A stretch of 64,000 bases of DNA from Aridibaculum aurantiacum (lineage in GTDB: Bacteria; Bacteroidota; Bacteroidia; Chitinophagales; Chitinophagaceae): positions 262,989 through 326,988 of the forward strand of contig NZ_JAFEWC010000004.1 in assembly GCF_017355875.1 (NCBI RefSeq), read 5' to 3'. Below the pieces are notes generated by a model. That model was not told the DNA's origin and made no database searches. It saw nothing but the letters and a program-made list of their open reading frames with translations. Below, piece after piece: positions 27,120-34,790 of this stretch; the stretch's first letter is position 1; every line of letters begins with the position of its first letter. The translations under genes and the position numbers were made by a program.

Positions 27120-28208
27120 CTACAGCACCTTCTCCAGCATTTTTATATATCCTTCTATACCGTCTTTTATTTCGTGCAGGTAAATGAATTCATCAGCTGT
27201 ATGACTACGTGCACTATCACCTGGTCCACACTTAAGCGAAGGAAAAGGCATAAGCGCTTTATCGCTGCTGGTAGGTGAGCCATAACAAGTTTTACCTAAT
27301 GCTATTCCTGCCTGTACTATAGGATGTGTAACATCAATAGCAGTAGAACGCAGGCGCATACTTCTCGGCCTGATCTCGCTTTGTACATGCTGGCTGATAA
27401 TGCCAAAAACTTCTTCGTGTGTATACGCATCTGTTACCCGCACATCCACTACATACCTGCACTGCGATGGAACTATATTGTGTGCCTTGTTCTCTGTTTC
27501 TATCACCGTCACATTCATCTTCACTGGTCCCATCCATTCACTAATTTTTTCAAACTTGTAACTGCTGAACCATTCAATATCTTTCATTGCTTTATACAGT
27601 GCATTGTCTCCTTCTTCTCTTGCTGCATGACCAGCACGGCCATGTGCAATGCAGTCAAGCACCATCAAGCCTTTTTCTGCAACTGCAAGGTTCATCAAAG
27701 TAGGTTCGCCTACTATGGCAAATGCAGGTTCATTATCACCCATTGTTGCTTTGAAATCTTTATTCCCTAAAAGTGCTTCAATACCATTATAACCACTTAT
27801 TTCCTCTTCGGCTGTAGCTGCTAGCAACAGGTTGTGAGAAAGGTTCGGGTGATCATAAAAATGAAGGAAAGCAGCGATTAAACTAACCAGGCAACCACCT
27901 GCATCGTTGCTGCCTAATCCATACAGCTTTTCATTTTCTACAGCAGGTTCAAAGGGATCCTTCGTGTATTGTTTATTTGGATGCACCGTATCGTGGTGAG
28001 AGTTGAGCAGTATAGTAGGCTTTGCAGGATCAAAATATTTATTGACAGCCCATACATTGTTCAGGTTGCGGTTTGAAGCAATCCCATGCTGCTCAAGAAA
28101 TGATGCAATAGCGTCAGCAGTAGCTTCTTCATATTTAGAATAAGAAGGAATACTGATGAGTTGCTTCAGCAAGAGAACAGCTTGTTCATATAGTTGTTCA
28201 ATGGTCAT
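27120..28208 (-). CDS. argE: M20-family N-acyl-ornithine/citrulline deacylase
   Basis: 362 residues with the M20 dinuclear zinc-peptidase pattern: the first ligand in LLNSHHDTVHP, the bridging aspartate in GSNDAGGCL, the catalytic Glu-Glu pair in TAEEEISGYNG, and a lid domain at about 180-290. In pathways that use an N-acylornithine carbamoyltransferase, the deacylase acts on the citrulline derivative rather than on ornithine. Since argF' is in the same operon, N-acylcitrulline is the likely substrate, probably the succinyl form (inference). The start codon overlaps the argB stop as TAATG, so translation is probably coupled. Confidence 0.9.
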   Translation of the reverse strand: MTIEQLYEQAVLLLKQLISIPSYSKYEEATADAIASFLEQHGIASNRNLNNVWAVNKYFDPAKPTILLNSHHDTVHPNKQYTKDPFEPAVENEKLYGLGSNDAGGCLVSLIAAFLHFYDHPNLSHNLLLAATAEEEISGYNGIEALLGNKDFKATMGDNEPAFAIVGEPTLMNLAVAEKGLMVLDCIAHGRAGHAAREEGDNALYKAMKDIEWFSSYKFEKISEWMGPVKMNVTVIETENKAHNIVPSQCRYVVDVRVTDAYTHEEVFGIISQHVQSEIRPRSMRLRSTAIDVTHPIVQAGIALGKTCYGSPTSSDKALMPFPSLKCGPGDSARSHTADEFIYLHEIKDGIEGYIKMLEKVL

Positions 28209-29050
28209 TATGCAGTTATCAAAGTGCCTGTTGTATTATCAGAAGTATTTGCCACAAGATCATTCGCATCTCCTATCAACACTTCCTGTACACCTGCGTC
28301 TATGGCTGCAAATGCATTTTCAAGTTTTGGAAGAATGCCTTCAAAAAGTTTCTGCTCATCCAGCAATTGTTGATACTTCTGCTTGTTGATGTGCGTGATA
28401 ACAGAGGTCTCATCATCTACATTTTCAAGCACACCTTTCTTTTCAAAACAATACAGCAATCGCACATCATATTCTTTAGAAAGTGCCACAGCAAGTGATG
28501 AAGCTATGGTATCAGCATTAGTGTTGAGTATATGTCCCTCACCATCGTGCGTAAGTGGAGCGAACACAGGAGTTAGCCCTATATCTACAAACAGTGTTAC
28601 CCATTCAAAGTGAACATCGTCGGCTGTTACATCGCCTACCCATCCAAAATCAACTTCTTTTACCGGTCGCTTTTTCGCAGGAATAATATTGGCATCAGCA
28701 CCTGTAAGACCGATAGCATTTACACCTTTGGCTTGCAGTGCAGCAGTGATCTTTTTGTTCACCAATCCTCCATACACCATGGTTACAAGATCAATGGTTG
28801 CATCATCTGTTATCCTTCTGCCATCAACGTAGTTGGGCTGAATATCTAATTGCTCACCAATCTTGGTTGCTATTTTACCACCACCATGAATGAGAATACT
28901 AGCCGCATGTACACCAGCAGAATGTTGCGACTTTAGAACCGATGCATATAGTTCAAGGAAATGATCTAGCCTGGCTGCATCATCTATGATGTTGCCACCA
29001 ATTTTTATGATGAATAATTTTCTTCTTGCTGCTTCAGTTTGCTTTTCCAT
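28208..29050 (-). CDS. argB: Acylglutamate kinase (ArgB family)
   Basis: 280 residues with the amino-acid-kinase fold: KLFIIKIGGNIID at the N-terminus, LIHGGGKIATKIGEQL for ATP and substrate binding, GLTGADANII, and LNTNADTIASSLAVALS. It phosphorylates the gamma-carboxylate of N-acetyl- or N-succinylglutamate. The N-terminal helix that allows hexamer formation and arginine feedback inhibition in some homologues is absent or short here, so feedback may be weak and the leader attenuator may carry the control (inference). It lies 42 bp after argF' and shares 1 nt with argE. Confidence 0.94.
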   Translation of the reverse strand: MEKQTEAARRKLFIIKIGGNIIDDAARLDHFLELYASVLKSQHSAGVHAASILIHGGGKIATKIGEQLDIQPNYVDGRRITDDATIDLVTMVYGGLVNKKITAALQAKGVNAIGLTGADANIIPAKKRPVKEVDFGWVGDVTADDVHFEWVTLFVDIGLTPVFAPLTHDGEGHILNTNADTIASSLAVALSKEYDVRLLYCFEKKGVLENVDDETSVITHINKQKYQQLLDEQKLFEGILPKLENAFAAIDAGVQEVLIGDANDLVANTSDNTTGTLITA

Positions 29051-29092
29051 ATTTCTGCTGTGGGCTAATGTTGATAGTGTAAGTGGTAAAAA

Positions 29093-30076
29093 TTACCTGC
29101 TTAATATTTCGCTTATTACAGCCTGTGCTGCCCATACACGGTTGCTTGCCTGCTGCGTTACAATGCTGTTGCTGCTATCCAATACTTCATCGCTCAGCTC
29201 TACATTTCGGCGAACAGGAAGGCAATGCATTACACGTGCATTATTGGTAAGTTGTAAATGTTCTTCAGTAAGCATCCAGCGCGGATCATTCTCATAAATC
29301 TTTCCATAATCGTTGAAGGTGCTCCAATTCTTTACGTATACAAAATCAGCTCCTTCAAGCGCTTTCTTTTGATCGTGCATGATTGTAGCTCCCTTGGTAA
29401 ACTGTTCATCCAGTTCGTAATCTTCAGGATGCGCAATCACAAAGTCTACCTTACCCCACGCTGTCATCCATTGCGAAAATGAATTGGCAACACATTGCGG
29501 CAATGGCTTTACATGCGGCGCCCATGTTAGTACCACTTTAGGCCGGTTAGCAATAGATGCTTCAGCCGCTCCGTGCATTTGCTCTTGTATAGTGATAACA
29601 TCAGTAAGTGACTGCAATGGATGAAGAGTGGCACTTTCTAAACTTATAACAGGTACACCTGCATACTTTATAAATTGGCTGATGAACATTTCGCTGTAGT
29701 CATCTTCCCTGTTTTTAAGTGAAGGAAAAGTACGTATAGCCAGTATGTCAAAATAATTCCCAAGTATGGGTGCAGCGTCTTTTACATGCTCAACAGTACT
29801 GCCACTCATTATGGCGCCTTCTTCAAATTCAAGTGCCCAACCTTCTTTATCTACATTAAAAACGATCGGTTCCATGCCCAAGTTTTGCGCCGCTACCTGT
29901 GTGCTTAATCGTGTTCGCAAACTTGGATTTAAAAACAACAAGCCAATGCGTTTGTTAGCACCCAGCTGCTTATCGGCAAAAGGGTTGGCTTTGTAATGAA
30001 GTGCCTTTTGTACCAGCGCTTCTATATCTGTTACATCGTGTACAGAAAGAAAGTTGTTCTTAATAATGTTTGACAT
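29093..30076 (-). CDS. argF': N-acylornithine carbamoyltransferase (probably succinyl type)
   Basis: 327 residues. It is a transcarbamylase with the carbamoyl-phosphate motif SLRTRLST (residues 52-59) and the C-terminal MHCLPVRRN, which marks the Bacteroidota/Xanthomonas acylornithine group rather than true ornithine carbamoyltransferases. The determinant region reads MSGSTVEHVKDA. Where Xanthomonas acetylornithine enzymes have Glu (…EEH) and, from memory, Bacteroides fragilis succinylornithine enzyme has Pro (…PEH), this protein has V95. Published mutagenesis of this site found that small or hydrophobic residues favour succinylornithine, so the succinyl substrate is predicted. It makes N-acylcitrulline from carbamoyl phosphate. 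The gene lies 26 bp after argD. Confidence 0.92.
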   Translation of the reverse strand: MSNIIKNNFLSVHDVTDIEALVQKALHYKANPFADKQLGANKRIGLLFLNPSLRTRLSTQVAAQNLGMEPIVFNVDKEGWALEFEEGAIMSGSTVEHVKDAAPILGNYFDILAIRTFPSLKNREDDYSEMFISQFIKYAGVPVISLESATLHPLQSLTDVITIQEQMHGAAEASIANRPKVVLTWAPHVKPLPQCVANSFSQWMTAWGKVDFVIAHPEDYELDEQFTKGATIMHDQKKALEGADFVYVKNWSTFNDYGKIYENDPRWMLTEEHLQLTNNARVMHCLPVRRNVELSDEVLDSSNSIVTQQASNRVWAAQAVISEILSR

Positions 30077-30102
30077 GTAGTGGTAGTAAAGAAGCTTTTG
30101 AT

Positions 30103-31266
30103 TTAGGAAATGTGTGCTGCGGGTGTGGGTTGAAGTGAAGCAATGGCTGTTTTTAATCCTTCTAGAAACTGGTCAGCTTCATTTCTTGTAAGTGCAAGTG
30201 AAGGCAATAATCTTATGACGTTTGGCTTTGCTTCACCCGTAAATATATGTTGTTGTTGAAGGAGTATTTTCTTCAGATCTTTTATCTCTTCTGGTACATC
30301 AAATCCAATCATCAAACCTTTACCTCTTACATTTTGTATGGCTGGTATTTGCCTAAGTTGATCCAGCAGGTAATCACCGGTTTCTATTGCATTTGAAATC
30401 AAATCTTCCTGTGCTATCACTTCTAGTACAGCCAGCGCAGCCGCACATGCTAAATGGTTTCCACCAAAGGTGGTACCGAGCAGAAAGTGCTTTGGTTGTA
30501 TGTGCGGGGCTATTAGAATACCTCCAATCGGAAATCCATTGCCCATGCCCTTTGCCATGCTATATACATCAGCCTGCACACCGGCAAGATCGTGTGCAAA
30601 AAAAGAACCGCTACGACCAAAACCATCCTGCACACTATCGGCTATAAATACTGCATTGTATTGATCGCACAACCTTCTTATTGCTTGTAAGAATTCATCT
30701 GTTGCTACCACTATTCCTCCTACACCCTGGATGGCTTCCAGTATAACAGCACATACTTCTTGTCCATGCTCAGCAAAGCATTGCTCTAGTGCAGTTACAT
30801 CATTGTAAGGAAGAAAAATAATGTTGTCGGTTTCATTGATAGGAGCCACTATGTTCTTGTTGTCGGTAGCGGCTACAGCAAGCGATGTACGACCATGAAA
30901 TGCTTTGGTAAAAGCAATGGCTTTTCTCTTGCTAGTATAAAAAGATGCAAGCTTCAGTGCATTTTCATTTGCTTCTGCACCACTATTCACCAGGAACAAC
31001 TGGTAGTCATTTTTACCGGAAACTTCAGCCAGCTTATCAGCCAGTTGTTGTTGTATGGGAATTTTTATGGAATTGGAATAAAAAGCAATTTTATGTAGCT
31101 GCTCCTCTATCCGCTTCACCCAGTGTGGATGCGTGTGGCCGATGCTGATCACTGCATGACCACCATACATGTCAAGATACTGTTCATTATTTTCATCCCA
31201 GACAAAAGAGCCTTGCGCTTTTGTGATGGTGATGTTGTTGAGCGGGTATACGTCGAAGAGAGTCAT
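30103..31266 (-). CDS. argD: Acylornithine aminotransferase
   Basis: 387 residues, class III PLP aminotransferase. Signatures include YLDMYGGHAVISIGHTHP, LVNSGAEANENALKLA, the glycine-rich AFHGRTSLAVAAT, and ADSVQDGFGRSG followed by the lysine in VYSMAKGMGNGFPIGG. It converts N-acylglutamate semialdehyde to N-acylornithine with glutamate as donor. A 181-bp spacer separates it from argC, much wider than elsewhere in the operon. That spacer holds repeat-like sequence and could carry an internal promoter. Confidence 0.95.
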   Translation of the reverse strand: MTLFDVYPLNNITITKAQGSFVWDENNEQYLDMYGGHAVISIGHTHPHWVKRIEEQLHKIAFYSNSIKIPIQQQLADKLAEVSGKNDYQLFLVNSGAEANENALKLASFYTSKRKAIAFTKAFHGRTSLAVAATDNKNIVAPINETDNIIFLPYNDVTALEQCFAEHGQEVCAVILEAIQGVGGIVVATDEFLQAIRRLCDQYNAVFIADSVQDGFGRSGSFFAHDLAGVQADVYSMAKGMGNGFPIGGILIAPHIQPKHFLLGTTFGGNHLACAAALAVLEVIAQEDLISNAIETGDYLLDQLRQIPAIQNVRGKGLMIGFDVPEEIKDLKKILLQQQHIFTGEAKPNVIRLLPSLALTRNEADQFLEGLKTAIASLQPTPAAHIS

Positions 31267-31281
31267 TGGTGGAATTGTATA

Positions 31282-31307
31282 AGTTGTGAGTTGTAGGTTG
31301 ATAGTTG
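31282..31307. repeat. Low-complexity AACT-type repeat in the argC-argD spacer
   Basis: On the minus strand the sequence runs CAACTATCAACCTACAACTC and on to ACAACT, very similar to a block upstream of actB (51163-51182). Confidence 0.4.
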
Positions 31308-31447
31308 TAAGTAGGAATCAATGGCAGTCTTTATTTATAGGTGATATAAGCATTGCTTTTATCTCATTTTATTATTGGTTAAGCAGGTCTTATAATTATG
31401 CATCTCTACTATAGACTCATAACTTGTTACCTACTACTTCCAACTTG

Positions 31448-32434
31448 CTAAAAGAAATTCGCCTTTAATCGCAATCCTGCTTTTTCATCTAATCCAAACA
31501 TCAGGTTCATGTTTTGGACAGCCTGTCCTGAAGCTCCTTTTAATAAATTATCTATGATAGAATGCACAACGAGTTTTGTTCCTACTTTCTCTAATTGAAT
31601 AAAGCATTTGTTGGTGTTTACCACTTGCTTTAAAAAAATAGGCTCATTGCTGACAAACGTGAATGGATGCTCTGCATAATATTCTTCAAACAGTTCATGC
31701 ACCTCTTGCTGAGTAAGAGGGCAGTTGAGTTGTGAGCTGATAAAGATGCCTCTTGTAAAATCACCTCTCCATGGAACAAAGCTGATGTCAACATCTTGCT
31801 TTACCTGCAGCTGGTGAAGTGACTGGCTGATCTCTCCAAGATGCTGGTGCGAAAGCGTTTTATAAGCCTGTACATTATTTGCTCTCCAGCTAAAATGGCT
31901 GGTAGCAGATAATCCTTGTCCTGCACCAGTGGAGCCGGTTATGCCTGTAGTGTATACCTCTGTTACCAATCCTGCTTTAGCCAAAGGCAACAACCCAAGT
32001 TGTATAGCTGTAGCAAAACAACCCGGATTGGCTACATTGGTTGCTGATATTATTTCTTGTTTATTCAATTCAGGAAGGCCATATACAAAACTCCTTTCTT
32101 CATTGAATGCTGCGTTTGCACTAAGCCTGAAATCATTTGAAAGATCAATGATCCTGGCACTTTTAAATGCATCAATATTTTCCTGCAAAAACTTCTTCGC
32201 ATCACCATGACCCAGGCAAAGAAATACTACATCTACATTATCAGTAAAGGTGGAAGAAAATGCAACAGATGTTTCACCAACCAGGTCGCCATGCACAGCA
32301 TGTACAGCTTTGCCTGCATTGCTTTTACTATGTACATAAGTAAGTTCAGCATTAGGATGATTGATCAATAGCCTGATCAATTCCCCTCCGGTATAGCCGG
32401 CACCACCTATGATACCTACCTTAATCTTTTGCAT
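31448..32434 (-). CDS. argC: N-acyl-gamma-glutamyl-phosphate reductase
   Basis: 328 residues. The N-terminal Rossmann motif GIIGGAGYTGGELIRLL and the active-site cysteine in ATNVANPGCFATA identify it. It reduces the acyl-phosphate made by ArgB to the semialdehyde using NADPH. The gene overlaps the end of argG by 14 bp, so the two are translationally linked. Its 3' side is followed by the wide spacer before argD. Confidence 0.96.
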   Translation of the reverse strand: MQKIKVGIIGGAGYTGGELIRLLINHPNAELTYVHSKSNAGKAVHAVHGDLVGETSVAFSSTFTDNVDVVFLCLGHGDAKKFLQENIDAFKSARIIDLSNDFRLSANAAFNEERSFVYGLPELNKQEIISATNVANPGCFATAIQLGLLPLAKAGLVTEVYTTGITGSTGAGQGLSATSHFSWRANNVQAYKTLSHQHLGEISQSLHQLQVKQDVDISFVPWRGDFTRGIFISSQLNCPLTQQEVHELFEEYYAEHPFTFVSNEPIFLKQVVNTNKCFIQLEKVGTKLVVHSIIDNLLKGASGQAVQNMNLMFGLDEKAGLRLKANFF

Positions 32435-33632
32435 CTAAACTATCTTTTACCTGGTAATAAATCGATGTCTGGTTGCCAAAGATCTTGCTGAAGCCTCTTA
32501 CGTCTTCACCTGTCCAGCCATTGTTCATTTCACCATAGCTACCAAACTGGCTGTTCATCAGGTCATAGTCAGATTCTATTCCAAGCACCACAAAGCGATA
32601 AGGCATCAAGCGAACAAATACATCGCCCGTTACATGTAATTGTGCGTGCTCAAAAAATGCTTCTATATCTCTCATTACCGGGTCAAGTATCTGGCCTTCG
32701 TGCAACCAGTTGCCATAGAACAAAGCAAGTTGATCTTTCCAGTTCAATTGCCATTTGGTAAGCACATGCTTCTCTAACGTGTGGTGAGCTTTGATGATTA
32801 TCATAGGTGCAGCAGCTTCAAAACCTACACGACCTTTGATGCCTATTATAGTATCACCCACGTGTACATCTCTGCCTATACCATAAGGTGCTGCTATACT
32901 TTGCAAATATTGTATAGCATGAACAGGTTGTTCAAATTCCTGGTCATCCACACCTTTCAGCTCACCTTTTACAAAGTGTAGTTTAATATCTTGTTCCGTG
33001 CTGGCAGTTACCTGCGTAGGCCATGCTTCTTCAGGCAACATGCCATTGGATTTCAGCGTTTCTTTTCCACCAACACTTGTGCCCCACAAGCCTTTGTTGA
33101 TAGAGTACATCGACTTCTCGAAGTTCATTTCCACATTACGGCTCTTCAGGTATTCTATCTCTTCTTCACGGCTTAGTTTCAGGTCGCGGATAGGCGTGAT
33201 GATCTTAATGCCGGGGATCATAATGTTGAAGATCATATCGAAGCGTACCTGGTCGTTGCCGGCACCAGTGCTTCCGTGTGCTACGGCATCTGCCTGCATC
33301 GTTTCTACATGATCTGAAATATGCAGTGCCTGTATCAGTCGCTCTGCACTTACACTCAGTGGGTAAGTATTATTTTTTAAAACATTGCCAAATACCAGGT
33401 ACTTGATAATGGTATTGTAATAGCTTTCTACCGCATCAACAGCAGTATGTGTTTTTACGCCCAGGTCATAGGCATGCGTTTCTATTTGCTTCAGTTCATC
33501 TTTGGTGAAGCCACCCGTATTTACAATGATGCTATGCACATCATAGCCAGTTTCGGTTAAGTACTTCACGCAAAATGAAGTATCTAAACCACCACTAAAA
33601 CCAAGGACAACAGAAGGTGATGGAGTTGACAT
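32421..33632 (-). CDS. argG: Argininosuccinate synthase
   Basis: 403 residues. The PP-loop pyrophosphatase motif SGGLDTS is at residues 14-20 (VVLGFSGGLDTSF), and the substrate loop AHGSTGAGNDQVRFD lies near residue 120. It joins citrulline to aspartate using ATP. Together with ArgH it finishes arginine synthesis after removal of the acyl group by ArgE. It lies 18 bp after the GNAT gene and overlaps argC by 14 bp. Confidence 0.97.
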   Translation of the reverse strand: MSTPSPSVVLGFSGGLDTSFCVKYLTETGYDVHSIIVNTGGFTKDELKQIETHAYDLGVKTHTAVDAVESYYNTIIKYLVFGNVLKNNTYPLSVSAERLIQALHISDHVETMQADAVAHGSTGAGNDQVRFDMIFNIMIPGIKIITPIRDLKLSREEEIEYLKSRNVEMNFEKSMYSINKGLWGTSVGGKETLKSNGMLPEEAWPTQVTASTEQDIKLHFVKGELKGVDDQEFEQPVHAIQYLQSIAAPYGIGRDVHVGDTIIGIKGRVGFEAAAPMIIIKAHHTLEKHVLTKWQLNWKDQLALFYGNWLHEGQILDPVMRDIEAFFEHAQLHVTGDVFVRLMPYRFVVLGIESDYDLMNSQFGSYGEMNNGWTGEDVRGFSKIFGNQTSIYYQVKDSLDAKD

Positions 33633-33650
33633 TTTATCGATTAAGATTTT

Positions 33651-34364
33651 TTAGTGTAAAAGGCCAAGCAAAAAGTTGAACAAAGATATTTTTCCTGGCT
33701 TACGATTGCCAGTAGGATCTTTTTTGCGCAAAGCCTTCAATAGGCGGCTCTGCTTTATTTTCATGAAACGCTCATACAGCTTAGAGTGCTTCTTAAAATC
33801 AGCTGCGGTTTCTTCTGGCTCATAATGATCTTTAGGATCGTACAACATACCGGTGCACAGGCAGTTCTTCCTGTCTTTGCTCATCAGTATGTCGTAGTTC
33901 ACACAAGCTTTACAGCCTTTCCAGAATTCCTCGTCGTCTGTTAGCTCAGAATAGGTAACGGGTTCATAGCCTAACTCGCTGTTGATCTTCATAACAGCAA
34001 GCCCGGTAGTAAGACCGAATATTTTTGCCTCAGGATATTTTTCGCGTGAAAGATCGAAGATGCGTTTTTTGATGCTTTTAGCTACGCCGCTCTTCCTGAA
34101 AGCAGGACTAACAATTAAACCACTGTTAGCCACAAACTTCTCATGGCCCCACGCCTCTATATAGCAGAAGCCAACCCAGGTACCGTCTGCGGTATGTGCT
34201 ATCACGGCTTTGCCCTCAGTCATTTTCATGGCTACATAATCCGGGCTGCGTTTTGCAATACCAGTACCACGTGCTTTTGCCGAAGCTTCCATTTCGTCTG
34301 TAATGGTACTTGCGTAATGCACATCGCCACTATTGGCTACCCTTATTATAATTTCCTGCTCCAC
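33651..34364 (-). CDS. GNAT acyltransferase, probable acylglutamate synthase of the arginine operon
   Basis: 237 residues. The GTG at 34364 is the first possible start (an in-frame TAA precedes it) and is needed to keep the first GNAT strand (EIIIRVANSGDV). The acyl-CoA-binding loop is in VSPAFRKSGVAKSIKKRIF, with the conserved Arg/Gly pattern near residue 95. A C-terminal extension has four cysteines (KGCKACVNY, NCLCTG). As first gene of the operon it is the natural candidate for the missing first step, transfer of an acyl group to glutamate; a similar GNAT gene precedes argG in other Bacteroidota. Whether it uses acetyl- or succinyl-CoA cannot be read from the sequence. Confidence 0.8.
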   Translation of the reverse strand: MEQEIIIRVANSGDVHYASTITDEMEASAKARGTGIAKRSPDYVAMKMTEGKAVIAHTADGTWVGFCYIEAWGHEKFVANSGLIVSPAFRKSGVAKSIKKRIFDLSREKYPEAKIFGLTTGLAVMKINSELGYEPVTYSELTDDEEFWKGCKACVNYDILMSKDRKNCLCTGMLYDPKDHYEPEETAADFKKHSKLYERFMKIKQSRLLKALRKKDPTGNRKPGKISLFNFLLGLLH

Positions 34365-34381
34365 TTATGTCTAGATATAAT

Positions 34382-34423
34382 AATTAGAAAGAAAGGTTAG
34401 AAAGCAGGTGCAATAAACCTGCC
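34382..34423 (-). terminator. Candidate attenuator hairpin of the arginine operon
   Basis: On the minus strand GCAGGT (34422-34417), a 7-nt loop, ACCTGC (34409-34404), then TTTCTAACCTTTCTTTC. It lies 28 bp after the leader peptide stop and about 40 bp before the GNAT start. An alternative pairing AAACC:GGTTT would disrupt the stem and could act as antiterminator (inference). Confidence 0.5.
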
Positions 34424-34449
34424 AATGGGAATGATGGGTTTTCCCTCTA

Positions 34450-34497
34450 TCAGATACGTGGTCGTCGGATCAGGTAAAAGAAATTTTCGTTAGCCAT
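34450..34497 (-). CDS. Arginine leader peptide, 15 residues
   Basis: The frame reads MANENFFYLIRRPRI and stops with TGA immediately followed by TAG. Three of its last five codons are arginine (CGA CGA CCA CGT), including two rare-looking CGA codons, directly upstream of an arginine biosynthesis operon and of a terminator-like hairpin. This is the classic layout of ribosome-mediated transcription attenuation: when charged tRNA-Arg is scarce the ribosome should stall at the CGA codons and alter folding of the downstream RNA. The sequence facts are direct; the mechanism is inference. Confidence 0.65.
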   Translation of the reverse strand: MANENFFYLIRRPRI

Positions 34498-34732
34498 TGT
34501 AGTTAAACGGCCAGCCAGCGTAGGGTGACTGATGATAGCGTGATATGTAAGATTGTGGTTCAACGTATCAATGAAAATTACCTGTTGTAGTAATGGGTGT
34601 AAAAGTAAGTGGTTGTAAAAACAATGAAGTTTAAATTTTTTTAAAATTCTGTTGATGAGTGTCTTTCATATATAGAAGTAGGAGATCTGCATCGAGGTAA
34701 AGGGATGTAGAACGTTCGGATATCTTTTGCTA

Positions 34733-34763
34733 CAAAAGCAAACAGCAGGCTTTTAACCTGCTG
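34733..34763 (-). terminator. Terminator after the outer-membrane barrel gene
   Basis: 7-bp stem CAGCAGG / CCTGCTG with a 7-nt loop, followed on the minus strand by TTTGCTTTTG. A T-tract is also present on the plus side, so it may work in both directions. Confidence 0.65.
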
Positions 34764-34790
34764 CTACTTTTTTGCTTATTGGTTATATGG

